Source of the DNA: Nitratidesulfovibrio termitidis HI1
Lineage (GTDB): Bacteria; Desulfobacterota; Desulfovibrionia; Desulfovibrionales; Desulfovibrionaceae
Direction: 5' to 3'
Assembly (NCBI RefSeq): GCF_000504305.1
Contig: NZ_KI632512.1
Span: 4,106,675 to 4,170,674 of the forward strand
DNA length: 64,000 bases
Below are positions 1-10,362 of the stretch, piece after piece. How positions within the stretch are numbered: position 1 is the first letter of the stretch; each line of letters starts with the position of its first letter. The translations under genes and the position numbers were made by a program. A model generated the notes under the pieces. The model was given only the letters and a program-made list of their open reading frames with translations. It made no database searches and had not been told where the DNA came from.

Positions 1-1
1 C

Positions 2-1429
2 GGCGAGGCGGGCCACCCCCCGTGCGCGTTGTTGCAGGTCACCCCGCTGGAGGGCGGCAATGGCCGCGCCGGGCGCGACCCGGCCACCCGCGACGAGGAG
101 CGCATGACCCAGACCGCCTTCCACGACGTGCTCACCGGCCTGCCCAACCGGGTGCTGCTGCTGGACCGCGTGGAAAGCGCCCTCAAGCGTGCCCGGCGGC
201 ATGATCATTACCGCTTTGCCGTGCTGTTCCTGGACATCGACCGCTTCAAGGTGGTCAACGAAAGCCTGGGCCATCGCGCGGGCGACGAACTGCTGCGCCT
301 GTTCTCGGACCGGGTGCTGCCCTGCCTGCGCGAGGTGGACACCCTGGCCCGCTGCGGCGGCGACGAATTCGCCGTGCTGCTGGACGACGTGGAGGACACC
401 GCCGAGGTGGGCACCATCGTCGAGCGCATCCAGGACGCCCTGCGCACGCCGTTTCCGGTGCACGACACCGAGGTGTACATGGCCGCCAGCATCGGCGTGG
501 TGGTGCGCGCCCGGCAGTACGCATCCGCAGAGGACATCCTGCGCGACGCGGACCTTGCCATGTTCCGCGCCAAGGAATCGGGCAAGGGCCGTTATGAACT
601 GTTCGACGAAGAGGTGGTCCCCGCCGCCCCGGACAAGCTGCGCCGCGAAAACGAACTGCGCCGGGCCATGGAACGCGGCGAGATAGAACTGTATTTCCAG
701 CCTGTTGTTTCGCTGCGCACCGCGCGCATCACCGGGCTGGAGGCGCTGGTACGCTGGAACCACCCGGATATTGGCCTGCTGACGCCGTCGGAGTTCATCC
801 CCCTGGCCGAGGAATCGGGGCTGATCTACCACCTGGACCGGCACGTGCTGGAACTGGGGTGCGCCTCCGTGCGCGCCCTGCGCGAGCGGGCCGGACCCGC
901 GGCGGAATTCGCCCTGAACCTGAACATTTCCGCCCGCAGCTTCCGCCGCTGGAACATGGTGGAAAGCTATTCCGCCGTGATCCTGGAATCTGGCTGCAAC
1001 CCGCTGGACATACGGCTGGAAATCACCGAAAGCCTGCTGCTGACCGGCGTGGACGCCGTCACCGACAAATTGTGGAAGTTCAAGGAACTGGGCGTCTCGC
1101 TGGTGCTCGACGACTTCGGCACGGGCTATTCCTCGCTGAACTACCTGCGCCAGTTCCCCATGGACATGATCAAGATCGACAAGTCGTTCACCAGTCGCGT
1201 GCACGAGGAAAAGGCCGCCTACGGCATCGTGCAGTCCATCGTCAGCCTGGGCCGGGGCCTCGGCCTCGGCGTGGTGGCCGAAGGCATCGAACGGCCCGAA
1301 CAGGCCGAAGTGCTGCTGGAACTGGGCTGCCTGTACGGCCAGGGCTTCCTGTACTCCCGCCCGCTGCCCTTCGAACGCACCGTCAAGGTGCTGGAACGCC
1401 ACTGCCCCCTGCCGCTGTCGGCGGGGTAG
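2..1429 (+). CDS. GGDEF-EAL cyclic-di-GMP signalling protein (5' end outside window)
   Basis: The reading frame is open from the first bases of the window, and the segment ending EERMTQTAFHD resembles the linker that usually follows a PAS domain, so the true start lies upstream. A GGDEF (diguanylate cyclase) domain follows with an intact GGDEF motif near bases 356-370 and an RxxD product-inhibition site (REVD) five residues before it. An EAL (phosphodiesterase) domain follows: EALVRW near 736, DDFGTGYSSL, KIDKSF, and a C-terminal VAEGIE variant. Both active-site signatures look complete, so either activity is possible. Known for the family: such proteins make or degrade c-di-GMP to control motility and biofilm. 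Only the 3' part is visible, so any N-terminal sensor cannot be described. Confidence 0.93.
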   Translation, partial: GEAGHPPCALLQVTPLEGGNGRAGRDPATRDEERMTQTAFHDVLTGLPNRVLLLDRVESALKRARRHDHYRFAVLFLDIDRFKVVNESLGHRAGDELLRLFSDRVLPCLREVDTLARCGGDEFAVLLDDVEDTAEVGTIVERIQDALRTPFPVHDTEVYMAASIGVVVRARQYASAEDILRDADLAMFRAKESGKGRYELFDEEVVPAAPDKLRRENELRRAMERGEIELYFQPVVSLRTARITGLEALVRWNHPDIGLLTPSEFIPLAEESGLIYHLDRHVLELGCASVRALRERAGPAAEFALNLNISARSFRRWNMVESYSAVILESGCNPLDIRLEITESLLLTGVDAVTDKLWKFKELGVSLVLDDFGTGYSSLNYLRQFPMDMIKIDKSFTSRVHEEKAAYGIVQSIVSLGRGLGLGVVAEGIERPEQAEVLLELGCLYGQGFLYSRPLPFERTVKVLERHCPLPLSAG

Positions 1430-1472
1430 GGGGGATTTTTACGAAGAAGTGGTGTTTGGAGAAGGTTTGATC

Positions 1473-1547
1473 GGGGGAAGGGACCCTTTGGAAAGGGTCC
1501 CTTCCCCCGAACCCCCATCCCCCCAAACTTTTCAATTGGGGGGATGG
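1473..1547 (+). repeat. G-rich double-hairpin repeat, copy 1 (terminator-like)
   Basis: A perfect 16-bp stem (gggggaagggaccctt, 1473-1488, pairing with 1493-1508, 4-base loop) is followed by a second perfect 12-bp hairpin (ccatccccccaa, 1515-1526, with 1536-1547). The order (hairpin, then acccccatcccccc, then aaacttt) recurs at 56126-56188 and, inverted, at 43785-43852, so this is a dispersed family. Here it lies directly downstream of the GGDEF-EAL gene in the sense orientation, as expected of a terminator. Confidence 0.75.
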
Positions 1548-1550
1548 TAC

Positions 1551-1590
1551 GAAAGAGGGCCGGAAATTCTCCGGCCCTCTTTCTTGGTTT
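1551..1590 (+). terminator. Third hairpin of the 1.5-kb cluster, likely terminator
   Basis: A perfect 14-bp stem (gaaagagggccgga, 1551-1564, with 1570-1583; loop aattc) is followed by ttggttt. It is the third hairpin in a row after the GGDEF-EAL gene and faces lon, which is convergent. It may work in both directions. Confidence 0.65.
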
Positions 1591-1651
1591 AGTGAAAAGG
1601 TGGGTGATAGAGCCACCGAACTGTAGCGGCGATAGGGCGGGAGCCCCTTTG

Positions 1652-1691
1652 CCTCAGCCGTTAGGCGAGCTTGCGAGCCTTACGGATGAGG
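1652..1691. repeat. CCGTTA...TTACGG hairpin element (family B)
   Basis: An imperfect hairpin, cctcagccgttag / cttacggatgagg, around gcgagcttgcgagc. The same motif occurs at 52672-52705 and, inverted, at 15419-15452; a related one is at 17021-17063. It is flanked here by a cccctttgc / gcaaagggt outer stem, matching the layout at the other sites. It lies 43 bases past the lon stop. With the three hairpins before it, this accounts for the 300-base gap between the GGDEF-EAL gene and lon. Confidence 0.6.
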
Positions 1692-1733
1692 ACCGCAACG
1701 CGCAAAGGGTCCCCTCCCCGGTTCGTTCTTCCC

Positions 1734-4457
1734 TTATTCGCTTTTCGGAAACGCCAGCGGCAGCAGGTCGTCGATGTGGGCCACGGGGTGGACCTGGATG
1801 CGGTGCAGCAGGTCTGCGGGGATGTCTTCCAGGTCCTTGACGTTCTGGCGGGGGATGATGACGTGCTGCATGCCGCGCGCCACCCCGGCCAGTATCTTTT
1901 CCTTGATGCCACCCACGGGCAGCACGCGGCCACGCAGGGTGATCTCGCCGGTCATGCACAGGTCGCTGCGCACGGGCTTGCCGGTGATGGCGGAAAGCAG
2001 CGCGGTGACCATGGTCACCCCGGCGGAGGGGCCATCCTTGGGGGTGGCGCCTGCGGGCACGTGGATGTGCAGGTCCAGCTTTTCCGAGAAGTCGGGTTCG
2101 ATGCCCAGCCGTTCGGCGCGGCTGCGCGCATAGGAAATGGCGGCCTGCGCGCTTTCCTTCATCACGTCGCCGAGCTGGCCGGTCATGGTCACGCCGCCCT
2201 TGCCCTTCATGGGGGTGACTTCCACGTGCAGCACCTCGCCTCCGTAGGGGGTCCAGGCCAGGCCCAGGGCCACGCCGGGCAGCAGTTCGGCTTCCTTTTC
2301 CTCATCGATGAAGCGGGGCGCGCCCAGCAGCTTTTCCAGCATGCGGGGGGTGACCCGGAAGGGACCTTTTTCGCCCTCGGCCTTGCGGCGGGCCACCTTG
2401 CGGCACAGCGAGCCGATTTCACGCTCCAGGTTCCGCAACCCGGCCTCGCGGGTGTAGCCGGTGATGATGCGCTCGATGAGCGCGTCGGGCACGGTCACCT
2501 CGCGCGGGGACAGGCCGTTTTCCCTGGCCTGGCGCGGCAGCAGGTAGCGGCGGGCGATGGCCAGCTTTTCCTGCATGGTGTAGCCGGGAATGGAGATGAC
2601 CTCCATGCGGTCACGCAGGGGCGGGGGAATGGTGTCCAGCTGGTTGGCGGTGCAGATGAACATGACCTTGGACAGGTCGAAGGGCACGTTCAGGTAATGA
2701 TCGCTGAACGAGAAGTTCTGCTCCGGGTCCAGCACCTCCAGCAGTGCGGATGACGGATCGCCCCGGAAATCGGAGCCGATCTTGTCGATTTCATCCAGCA
2801 TCAGCACGGGGTTGCGCGTGCCCAGTTGCTTCAGGCTCTGCACGATGCGTCCCGGCATGGCCCCGATGTAGGTGCGCCGGTGGCCGCGTATTTCCGCCTC
2901 GTCGCGCATGCCGCCCAGTGAGATGCGCTGGAACTTGCGGCCCATGGCGCGGGCGATGGACCGGCCCAGCGAGGTCTTGCCCACGCCGGGAGGCCCGGCA
3001 AAGCACAGGATGGGCCCCTTGGACTTGGGGTTCAGCTTGCGCACGCTGAGGTATTCAAGAATGCGGTCCTTGACCTTGGCAAGGCCCAGGTGGTCCTCGT
3101 CCAGAATCACCTTGGCCTTGTTGATGTCCAGCCGGTCGCGCGAAAGTTTGGCCCACGGCAGTTCCGCAAGCCATTCCAGATAGGTGCGCACCACGGTGGC
3201 CTCGGAAGAATCGGGGTGCATGGAGGCCAGACGGCGCAACTGCTTGTCCGCTTCCTTGCGGACGTCACGCGGCAACCCGGAGCGCTCCAGGGCGCGGGTG
3301 AGGTCTTCCAGTTCCTCGTCCTCGTTGCCAGATTCACCCAGTTCGCGGCGGATGGCCTTCATCTGCTCGCGCAGGAAGTAGTCCTTCTGGGCCTTGTCCA
3401 TGCCCTCTCGCGCCATGCTCTGGATCTTGGCCTGCATGGACGCCACTTCCACTTCCTTGACCAGTTGCTCGTTGACCAGGCGCAGCCGGGCGTCAGGGTC
3501 GGTGCATTCCAGGATGGCCTGCGCGTCGGCAACCTTCATGCGCAGGTTGGCGGCGATGAGGTCGGCAAGGCGGCCCGGATCATCCACGGAATTGAGCACG
3601 GCCATGATGTCCGAGGTGGCGATGCCGCGCAGCGAGAGGATCTTTTCGCTCTGCTCGCGGGCGGCGCGCATCATGGCTTCCTGCTCCACGGTGGGCGGGC
3701 CCAGTTCCGGCTCGGGCAGGGTTTCCACGCGGGCGGTAAGATAGCCGTCGCCCACGCCGAAGGATTCCACACGGGCGCGGCTGATGCCCTGCACCAGCAC
3801 CTTCAGCCGGTTGTCGGGCATCTTCAGCATGCGCATGATCATCACCACCGTGCCGGTGGGGTGCAGGTCTTCCGGCGCGGGGTCGTCCACCGATTCGTCG
3901 CGCTGGGTGCAGATCATCAGGTAGCGGCTGCCGTTGAGGGCGGCGTCCACGGCCTGCACCGACTTTTCGCGGCCCACGAACAGGGGCAGGATCATGTAGT
4001 TGAACACCACCACGTCGCGTACGGGCAGCACGGGCAACTCGTCGGGCAGTACGGGCAGTTCCGGTCCGTCGGGGGCATCCGGAGATTCGGTGGCGTCCGG
4101 ATTGCCGCTCTCGGCGTCGTCCAGACCGTCGAAGTCATGCGCGCGGGCATCGTCACCGGCGCGGGACGGCGTGGACACGGCGGCCTCCCTGCCTGTGGCC
4201 TTGCCCCGTACCGTCTCGCCCTGTTCAGCCTTGCCCTGTGCGACCACGGCTGGGGCATCCTGATCGTCGGGCTGGACGTCGATGACGGTGACGCCGTTGG
4301 TGGGGGCAGGCGTTGCATCGGGCTTGGCGTCGGGAGGCGTGCCGGACGCGGCGTCGGGCGCAGGAGTGGCCGACGCGGAATCCTGCTGCTTGTTGGGCTT
4401 GCCGGTAGTGGGGCCGGATTCGTCGGGGGTGCCGTCGTCGTATATGTCGTCGGTCAT
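1734..4457 (-). CDS. lon: ATP-dependent Lon protease with acidic N-terminal extension
   Basis: Cytoplasmic AAA+ serine protease that degrades misfolded and regulatory proteins. In order: an approximately 140-residue Asp/Ala/Pro-rich segment not typical of Lon, the LON substrate-binding domain (starting near [12 protein letters not shown]), a coiled-coil middle region, the AAA+ module with Walker A GPPGVGKT near residue 486 and Walker [11 protein letters not shown], and the protease domain with catalytic Ser in KDGPSAG near residue 809 and Lys in [10 protein letters not shown] near 852. The 907-residue length exceeds the usual 780-820 because of the extension. The start was set at ATG 4457, which has GAGGAG just upstream; the frame is open further upstream but without a better site. 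It lies 19 bases after acyP. All catalytic residues are present. Confidence 0.95.
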   Translation of the reverse strand: MTDDIYDDGTPDESGPTTGKPNKQQDSASATPAPDAASGTPPDAKPDATPAPTNGVTVIDVQPDDQDAPAVVAQGKAEQGETVRGKATGREAAVSTPSRAGDDARAHDFDGLDDAESGNPDATESPDAPDGPELPVLPDELPVLPVRDVVVFNYMILPLFVGREKSVQAVDAALNGSRYLMICTQRDESVDDPAPEDLHPTGTVVMIMRMLKMPDNRLKVLVQGISRARVESFGVGDGYLTARVETLPEPELGPPTVEQEAMMRAAREQSEKILSLRGIATSDIMAVLNSVDDPGRLADLIAANLRMKVADAQAILECTDPDARLRLVNEQLVKEVEVASMQAKIQSMAREGMDKAQKDYFLREQMKAIRRELGESGNEDEELEDLTRALERSGLPRDVRKEADKQLRRLASMHPDSSEATVVRTYLEWLAELPWAKLSRDRLDINKAKVILDEDHLGLAKVKDRILEYLSVRKLNPKSKGPILCFAGPPGVGKTSLGRSIARAMGRKFQRISLGGMRDEAEIRGHRRTYIGAMPGRIVQSLKQLGTRNPVLMLDEIDKIGSDFRGDPSSALLEVLDPEQNFSFSDHYLNVPFDLSKVMFICTANQLDTIPPPLRDRMEVISIPGYTMQEKLAIARRYLLPRQARENGLSPREVTVPDALIERIITGYTREAGLRNLEREIGSLCRKVARRKAEGEKGPFRVTPRMLEKLLGAPRFIDEEKEAELLPGVALGLAWTPYGGEVLHVEVTPMKGKGGVTMTGQLGDVMKESAQAAISYARSRAERLGIEPDFSEKLDLHIHVPAGATPKDGPSAGVTMVTALLSAITGKPVRSDLCMTGEITLRGRVLPVGGIKEKILAGVARGMQHVIIPRQNVKDLEDIPADLLHRIQVHPVAHIDDLLPLAFPKSE

Positions 4458-4476
4458 GCGGGGTGCTCCTCGCGTG

Positions 4477-4800
4477 TCAGGATCGGATATGAAAATCGTG
4501 CCGGGGGGCGTCCTGCCCGTTGTGCGTGTCCGGCGCATCGGAAGGTTGCGCGTTCACTATGATCTCGTTCAGGGCTTGTTCTTCCACCTCGGTAACCTTG
4601 GCGAACATGGGGCCTTTCCACAGGGCCTCGCGCAGGGCGTCCATGCGCTCGTCCGACCCTTGGGCCTCCAGTTCCACACTGCCGTCGGGCAGGTTGCGCA
4701 CCCACCCGGCCAGTCCCAGGGCGCGGGCGGTGCGCCCGGTCCACGAGCGAAATCCCACTCCCTGCACCCGGCCGGTGACCCTGAATCGGCTGCGAGTCAT
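4477..4800 (-). CDS. acyP: Acylphosphatase
   Basis: Small (107 residues) cytoplasmic enzyme that hydrolyses acyl phosphates. The diagnostic segment GRVQGVGFRSW carries the catalytic Arg, and GWVRNLPDGSVE carries the catalytic Asn. The length is slightly above the usual 90-100 because of a C-terminal tail after the last strand. It sits between radC (114 bases upstream) and lon (19 bases downstream), all on the same strand, and may be co-transcribed with lon. No functional link between the two is evident. Confidence 0.93.
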   Translation of the reverse strand: MTRSRFRVTGRVQGVGFRSWTGRTARALGLAGWVRNLPDGSVELEAQGSDERMDALREALWKGPMFAKVTEVEEQALNEIIVNAQPSDAPDTHNGQDAPRHDFHIRS

Positions 4801-4914
4801 GGGCGTGTGCTCCCGGTTTTGTCCGGCGTTTGCGTGCCGGGGTGTGTGCTGCGGGGGACGTCATGCCCTGGGGACGGCTGCCGCCTGATCGGGCATGGCC
4901 AGTCCAGTCTTCCG

Positions 4915-5592
4915 TCAGATCAGGCCGTCGTCCTTGAGGCTGTAACAGGCGTCGTCGGTGACGATGACGTGGTCCAGCAGGCGCATGCCGATGGCCTTGG
5001 CCGAAAGTTCCAGTTGCCGGGTGATTTCGATGTCTCCCGCCGACGGCGACGGGTTGCCGCCGGGGTGGTTGTGCACCAGGATGATCGATGCCGCCTTGTG
5101 CCGCAGGGCCAGTTCCAGGATTTCGCGCGGGTACACGGCGGATGCGTTCACCGTGCCGCGCGAGGCACGCTCCCACGCCATCAGGCGGTTCTGGGTGTCC
5201 AGCAGGGCCACCCAGACCTCTTCGTGGGGAGAGGCGGCAAGGCGCATCCGGGCCATTTCCGCCACCGCCTGCGGGCTGCCCAGCACTTCGCGCTCGCGGG
5301 CCGGGGTTTCCACGTAGCGGGCCATCACCTCGCGCAGCAGGGCCCAGAAATCCAGCATGGCCGGGCCAAAGCCCTTCACCCCCAGCAGTTCCGAGGGGCG
5401 GGCGTCCAGCACGCCGCGCAGGCTGCCGAAGCGTTGCAGCAGTTCCTTGGCCAGGGGCTTGGTGTCGCGGCGCAGCAGCACGTGGCCCAACAGCAGTTCC
5501 AGCACCTCATAGTCGGGCAGGGCGGCGGGGTCGTTGCGCAGCCTGGCCCGCACCCGCTCGCGGTGGCCGTGGTAGTGGGGACCAGTGGTCAT
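4915..5592 (-). CDS. radC: RadC-family JAB-domain protein
   Basis: 225 residues. An N-terminal helix-hairpin-helix region (LLGVKGFGPAM) is followed by the MPN/JAB metal-binding domain with the family signature LVHNHPGGNPSPSAGD near residue 170, giving the His-x-His...Asp zinc ligands, and upstream Glu residues. The start at 5592 (MTTGPHYHGHRERVR) gives the usual RadC beginning. RadC proteins were once assigned to DNA repair; the exact role remains unsettled. It is positioned between holA and acyP. Confidence 0.93.
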   Translation of the reverse strand: MTTGPHYHGHRERVRARLRNDPAALPDYEVLELLLGHVLLRRDTKPLAKELLQRFGSLRGVLDARPSELLGVKGFGPAMLDFWALLREVMARYVETPAREREVLGSPQAVAEMARMRLAASPHEEVWVALLDTQNRLMAWERASRGTVNASAVYPREILELALRHKAASIILVHNHPGGNPSPSAGDIEITRQLELSAKAIGMRLLDHVIVTDDACYSLKDDGLI

Positions 5593-5786
5593 AATAAGCA
5601 GTCGTGCGGGGCGTGCAAGCCCGTTGTACGGGGGGTGCCCATGGCTGTTGGGGCGTGGACCGCATGGCCGACCGCATGGCCGGGTATGTGGCGATTGGGC
5701 GCGGCATGCAGGGTATGGTGGGTCGGGTGGGCGCCACAGGTGGCAACGGCAGCCCGCACGGATTGGGGCAGGACGGTTGCCATCCC

Positions 5787-6911
5787 TCAGTTCCTCTGCC
5801 CGCCCGGCGCGTATGCCGGGGGACGGGGCCTGCCAGCCTGACCTGCTCCAGCATGCCCGCCGCCGGACTGGCCGGTACCGGTGGCGGCACGGCGGCTGCG
5901 AGCGAACAGGGTGAACAGCCCGGCCACCAGCACTTCCATGGCCTGCTCGGGCGAGCGTTCGCCGCTCTTGATGCCCAGTTCCGCCTCCAGCGCCAGATCC
6001 CATATCCGGGCCAGCCCGGCGTGCCCCAACTGCCGGGCCAGTTGCTGCTTGGGCGGCAATACCGAGGGGGGCAGGCGCACCGGTTCGCCCGCCAGCAACT
6101 GCCACAGGATACGCGTTTCGCGCAGCAGCATGCCCAGAAAGGGAAACAGCATGGAATCGCCGCCCAGGCGGTCGCGCAGCACCTGACGCCATACGGTCAT
6201 GGGGGCGTTGCCCGCTTGCAGCGCGCGCATGAAGGCAAAGATGTCGATGTCCGCCGCGTGGTCCACCAGCGCGGCCATGGCGGCGGTAACCTCCCCGTCG
6301 CCCGCGGCAAGCGAGAGCTTTTCCAGTTCGGTGGCGATGGCGGTGGCGTCCGGCGGCAGGGCGGCGCAGACAGCCTCCAGCGCACCGGGGGCAAAACGGA
6401 TGGCGCGCGATGCGGCATGCTGGCGCACGAAGGTGGCCACGCCGCGCTCGTCCAGGCCGGGCGAGCGCCATATCCACTTCTGTTTTTCCGCAAAGTCCAG
6501 ACAGCGCAGCCTGGCAATGTGGGCGGGCACCTTGGGCTGGCCCTTGTCGAAGGGGACCTCCAGGCACAGGAACGGCCACGCCAGCGGATTGGGCTTGGCC
6601 AGCGCGGCAGAGATGCGTTTCCACGTTTCCGCAGGCAGGTTCTGGGCGTTGCGCACCACCAGGGCGTGCGGCGTGGCGAACAGCCCCTGAAGCGTCAGGT
6701 GCTCCCAGAAGGCGGGGGGCAGTGGCTCGTCGCCCCAGAAGGCCTGGCGGTCCCAGGTCGCGGACGCGGAGGGAACCAGCCCCCCCAATCCGGCGGACGT
6801 CGCGGAATCGTTACCAGCCGCAGGCGGATGCGCGGCCAGCAGCGCGTCGATGCGGTCGCGGGTCAGGCGGGCGTCGGGGCAGATGCAGATGGTGAAGCCG
6901 GGTCGGGTCAT
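5787..6911 (-). CDS. holA: DNA polymerase III delta subunit (HolA-like)
   Basis: 374 residues. The clamp-loader delta subunit opens the beta sliding clamp. The sequence shows the divergent delta architecture: an N-terminal AAA+-like domain without a Walker A motif (LTLQGLFATPHALVVRNAQ and PFLCLEVPF), a middle lid region (LDERGVATFVRQHAA, ATAIATELEKLSLAA) and a C-terminal collar domain with FAFMRALQAGN and LLRETRILWQLL. The C-terminal 35 residues are Gly/Ala/Arg-rich and look disordered. It is separated from lptE upstream by a terminator-like hairpin. The 194 bases between it and radC hold nothing recognisable. Confidence 0.85.
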   Translation of the reverse strand: MTRPGFTICICPDARLTRDRIDALLAAHPPAAGNDSATSAGLGGLVPSASATWDRQAFWGDEPLPPAFWEHLTLQGLFATPHALVVRNAQNLPAETWKRISAALAKPNPLAWPFLCLEVPFDKGQPKVPAHIARLRCLDFAEKQKWIWRSPGLDERGVATFVRQHAASRAIRFAPGALEAVCAALPPDATAIATELEKLSLAAGDGEVTAAMAALVDHAADIDIFAFMRALQAGNAPMTVWRQVLRDRLGGDSMLFPFLGMLLRETRILWQLLAGEPVRLPPSVLPPKQQLARQLGHAGLARIWDLALEAELGIKSGERSPEQAMEVLVAGLFTLFARSRRAATGTGQSGGGHAGAGQAGRPRPPAYAPGGQRN

Positions 6912-6939
6912 GCAGTCACCGTAAGGTTGCGGGGCGGCA

Positions 6940-6975
6940 ACAAGAAGGCCCGAAGGGAACGCCTCCCCTCGGGCC
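6940..6975 (-). terminator. Rho-independent terminator after lptE
   Basis: Read on the minus strand, GGCCCGAGGGG pairs with CCCTTCGGGCC (11 bp, one G-T pair, 7-base loop) and is followed by TTCTTGTT. It lies 26 bases beyond the lptE stop and ahead of holA, so it may separate the leuS-lptE unit from holA-radC. Confidence 0.6.
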
Positions 6976-7001
6976 GTTATATCCGGGCCTTGGCCTGTGG
7001 T

Positions 7002-7589
7002 CTAGAAGCGCTGGCGCATCCTGTCCACCAGCCGCCGCACCAGTTCGATGCCCACCTTTTCGGCGGCGTCGCGCTCGTTGTAGGTGTCGTACGAGTCGTA
7101 ATAACCGACGAGTCCCGAACTCCAGACCACGGCGTTGGTGGCGCCGTCGTACACCGTGGCCTCGGCGGCCATGGAGGCGGTGTACAACTGCGTCCTGTCG
7201 TCGGAGTCGCGCACGTCGCCGCGCAGGCGGAAGTAGTGCACCCGCAGCTTGATCTCGTAGTCGGCGCGGCCGTCGTCCTTCCATACCGCTAGGCTGCGCG
7301 CGGCCACCTCGTCGCGCAGGGCGGAACGCAGCAGGTACGGCAGCCACGAGTACATGGTGGGGTTGTCCACGCTCTTGATCTTGAGCGTCTTGTGCCCGTC
7401 GCCGAAAATGCCGGTTTCCTCGCTGGTCAGGTTGTACCCCGCGCAGCCGGACAGTGCAGACAGGGCTGTCAGGGCGGCCAGCAGGGCCACGACCGGGAGC
7501 ACGCACAGCATGCGCCGCGTCATGCGGGACAGGAATCCGCCGTTGCGGCCCACATTGGGGCCAAGGTTCCTGAGGGACGCGGCGGCCAT
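7002..7589 (-). CDS. lptE: LptE-like LPS-assembly lipoprotein
   Basis: The product is an outer-membrane lipoprotein that plugs the LptD barrel during LPS export. A hydrophobic signal segment ends in a lipobox (LSALSGC) directly before AGYNL, resembling the C-GY-x-L start of mature LptE; the rest is about 150 residues of alternating strand and helix. The chosen ATG lies 2 bases after the leuS stop, suggesting translational coupling. An internal ATG at 7523 (MTRRMLCVL) would give a more typical signal peptide of about 25 residues, and neither start has a strong Shine-Dalgarno. The assignment rests on the lipobox, size and LeuS-LptE-HolA order, which is common in proteobacteria. Confidence 0.78.
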   Translation of the reverse strand: MAAASLRNLGPNVGRNGGFLSRMTRRMLCVLPVVALLAALTALSALSGCAGYNLTSEETGIFGDGHKTLKIKSVDNPTMYSWLPYLLRSALRDEVAARSLAVWKDDGRADYEIKLRVHYFRLRGDVRDSDDRTQLYTASMAAEATVYDGATNAVVWSSGLVGYYDSYDTYNERDAAEKVGIELVRRLVDRMRQRF

Positions 7590-7591
7590 GG

Positions 7592-10114
7592 CTAGCTGAC
7601 CACCACGTTGACGAGCTTGCCGGGAATGACGACGACCTTGCGCACGGTGACATCCTCCAGATGGCGGGCCACGTTGGGTTCCGACAGGGCGGCGGTCTCT
7701 ATGGCCTTGGCGTCCGCCCCTGCGGGCACGCTGACGCGGCCGCGCAGCTTGCCGTTGATCTGGACCACGATGGTTTCCTCGTCACGAGCCAGGGCTTCCT
7801 CGCTCCATTGCGGCCACGGCTCGTCGGTGACGCGCCCGGTGTTGCCGATGCTGGCCCACAGTTCCTCGGCGATGTGCGGGGTGATGGGCGAGAGCAGCGT
7901 GAGCACGGTGGCCACGGCGCTGGACAGCATCCGCCGCCCGGCCTCGTCGCCGGACAGTTCGTCCTTGGCCAGGTACAGCGCGTTGACCAGTTCCATCACC
8001 GCCGCGATGGCCGTGTTGAACTGGAACCTGTCGCTGATGTCCGCCCCGGCCTTGCGCACCGTGGCGTGTTCCTTGTTGCGCAGATCCTTGGCCTGGGGCG
8101 TTGCGGCGTCCGCCGCAGTGGCCGAGCAGGCCTTCACCGGCAGGAGCACGCCGGAAAGTTCCTCGGCCAGGCGCCAGATGCGCCCGATGAAGCGGTAGGA
8201 ACCTTCGATGCCCGAATCGCTCCAGTCGAAGTCGCGTTCCGGCGGCGCGGCAAACAGGCAGAACAGGCGCACCGTGTCCGCCCCGTAGCGGGCGATCATT
8301 TCGGTGGGGTCCACCACGTTGCCCTTGGACTTGGACATCTTGGCCCCTTCCTTCAGCACCATGCCCTGGGTGAGCAGGTTGGCGAAGGGTTCGTCCAGGT
8401 CCATGTAGCCGCAGTCGCGCAGGGCCTTCACGAAGAAGCGCGAATACAGCAGGTGCAGGATGGCGTGCTCCACGCCGCCGATGTACTGGTCCACGGGCAT
8501 CCAGTACTTCAGCGCGGCGGGGTCGAACGCGCCGTCGTTCTTGCTGGCGCTGGTGTAGCGCGCGAAATACCACGAGGACTCCACGAAGGTGTCCATGGTG
8601 TCGGTCTCGCGGCGGGCCTTGCCGCCGCACTTGGGGCAGGCGCAGTCCGCGAATTCGGGGGTGTCGGGCAGGGGCGAGCGGCCGTCCTCGTGGGTGCGCA
8701 CTTCCAGCGGCAGCAGCACGGGCAGGTTCTCGTCCTTTTCGGCCACCACGCCGCAGGCATCGCAGTACACCACGGGAATGGGCGCGCCCCAGTACCGCTG
8801 GCGCGAGATGTTCCAGTCGCGCAGGCGGTAGTTGACGGTGCGGCGGCCCTTGCCGGAGGCTTCCAGCGAATCGGCGATCTTCTGCTTGGCGGCATCGTTG
8901 GGCAGGCCGTCGAAGTCGCCGGAATTGACCAGCAGGCCCGCTTCGGTCCAGGCGGACTGCATGGCGGCGGTGTCCAGCGCGTCGCCTTCCGGCTGGATGA
9001 CCACCTGCATGGGCAGATCGTACTTGCGGGCGAATTCGAAGTCGCGCTGGTCGTGCGCGGGCACGGCCATGACCGCGCCGGTGCCGTATTCGGCCAGCAC
9101 GAAGTTGGCCACCCAGATGGGCATGCGGCGCCCGGTGAAGGGGTTCACACAATATGCGCCAGTAAACACGCCTTCCTTCTCCAGGTCGTCCGACTGGCGC
9201 ACGATGCGGTCCATGTTGCGGATGCGTTCCACGAAGGCGCGTACCGCCGGGGCTTCGGGCTTTCCGTCAATGAGCTGTTCCACCAGCGGGTGTTCCGGCG
9301 CAAGGCTCATGAAGGTGGCGCCGAACACGGTGTCCTGCCGGGTGGTGAACACGGTGATGGAGCCGTCATTGCCCGATCCGCCGGGGCCCTCCAGCGGGAA
9401 CACGATTTCCGCGCCGATGGACTTGCCGATCCAGTTGCGCTGCATGCTCACCACGCGCTCGGGCCAGCCCGCTTCCAGCTTGTCGAGGTCGGCCAGCAGT
9501 TCTTCCGCGTAGTCGGTGATGCGCAGGAACCACTGGGTCAGGTTCTTCTGCTCCACGGCGGAATCGCAGCGCCAGCACAGCCCTTCGATGACCTGCTCGT
9601 TGGCGAGCACGGTGTGGCAGTTGGGGCACCAGTTCTGCGGGGCCTGCTTGCGGTACACCAGGCCCTTCTCGAAGAAGCGCAGGAAGAATTGCTGTTCCCA
9701 GCGGTAGTATTCTGGCGTGCAGGTGGCCAGCTCGCGCCGCCAGTCGTACGAATAGCCAAGGCGGCGCAACTGGGTGCGCATGTTGTCGATGTTGGAAAAG
9801 GTCCACTTGGCGGGATGCGTGCCGTGCTTGATGGCGGCGTTTTCCGCCGGCAGCCCGAAGGCGTCCCAGCCCATGGGGTGCAGCACGTTGAAGCCCTGCA
9901 TGCGCTTGAAGCGCGCCACCACGTCGCCGATGGAGTAGTTGCGCACGTGCCCCATGTGGATGTTGCCCGAAGGGTAGGGGAACATCTCGAGCACGTAGTA
10001 CTTGGGCTTGTCGGAATGATGGTCGCAGTGGAAGGCGCCGCTTTCTTCCCAGGTGCGCTGCCATTTGATTTCGATGGACTGGTGGTCGTATTTCGTGCCG
10101 CGTTCGGGTTTCAT
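7592..10114 (-). CDS. leuS: Leucyl-tRNA synthetase
   Basis: 840 residues. Class I aminoacyl-tRNA synthetase that charges tRNA-Leu in the cytoplasm. It shows the HIGH-type motif HMGH in [12 protein letters not shown] near residue 45, a Cys zinc knuckle (WCPNCH ... CWRC), the CP1 editing domain ([19 protein letters not shown]), a second Cys knuckle, the KMSKS loop (AKMSKSKGN) near residue 600, and an anticodon-binding helical domain. The start at 10114 ([11 protein letters not shown]) was chosen because it gives the standard N-terminus; the frame is open further upstream. The 248 bases between it and nusB show no T-box or other known leader. Confidence 0.97.
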   Translation of the reverse strand: MKPERGTKYDHQSIEIKWQRTWEESGAFHCDHHSDKPKYYVLEMFPYPSGNIHMGHVRNYSIGDVVARFKRMQGFNVLHPMGWDAFGLPAENAAIKHGTHPAKWTFSNIDNMRTQLRRLGYSYDWRRELATCTPEYYRWEQQFFLRFFEKGLVYRKQAPQNWCPNCHTVLANEQVIEGLCWRCDSAVEQKNLTQWFLRITDYAEELLADLDKLEAGWPERVVSMQRNWIGKSIGAEIVFPLEGPGGSGNDGSITVFTTRQDTVFGATFMSLAPEHPLVEQLIDGKPEAPAVRAFVERIRNMDRIVRQSDDLEKEGVFTGAYCVNPFTGRRMPIWVANFVLAEYGTGAVMAVPAHDQRDFEFARKYDLPMQVVIQPEGDALDTAAMQSAWTEAGLLVNSGDFDGLPNDAAKQKIADSLEASGKGRRTVNYRLRDWNISRQRYWGAPIPVVYCDACGVVAEKDENLPVLLPLEVRTHEDGRSPLPDTPEFADCACPKCGGKARRETDTMDTFVESSWYFARYTSASKNDGAFDPAALKYWMPVDQYIGGVEHAILHLLYSRFFVKALRDCGYMDLDEPFANLLTQGMVLKEGAKMSKSKGNVVDPTEMIARYGADTVRLFCLFAAPPERDFDWSDSGIEGSYRFIGRIWRLAEELSGVLLPVKACSATAADAATPQAKDLRNKEHATVRKAGADISDRFQFNTAIAAVMELVNALYLAKDELSGDEAGRRMLSSAVATVLTLLSPITPHIAEELWASIGNTGRVTDEPWPQWSEEALARDEETIVVQINGKLRGRVSVPAGADAKAIETAALSEPNVARHLEDVTVRKVVVIPGKLVNVVVS

Positions 10115-10362
10115 GCCGCGATGGTCCTTGTGGGATGCCCCGCGCCTGTCCTGCCGTTGGTGACCGGGCCTGTTCCGGTGCCGGAGGGGGCGGGTGTCGG
10201 GTCTGGTATCTGGTCGGGAAGGCGTGCCCCCCGGCGAAGACCGAGGGCGCGAGCCCGTCAGACCGTAGCCTTTCGGACGCGCGCCTTCAAGTGCCAATTG
10301 CGCATTCGCGGGGTGATTCCGGGCGGTTAAGCGCCGCCGAACTCCCCCGCCAGCACTGGGGC

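Noticed and set aside
3090..4562. 490-codon open frame opposite lon
   Set aside because: Composition is that of a reverse-strand shadow; Lon is certain on the other strand.
7661..10330. 889-codon open frame on the plus strand opposite leuS, His/Gly/Val-rich
   Set aside because: It mirrors leuS in the antiparallel frame, as expected at this G+C; no motif, and leuS is unambiguous.
10115..10362. T-box leader upstream of leuS
   Set aside because: No T-box sequence or specifier-loop structure is recognisable, and the organism type normally lacks T-boxes for leuS.
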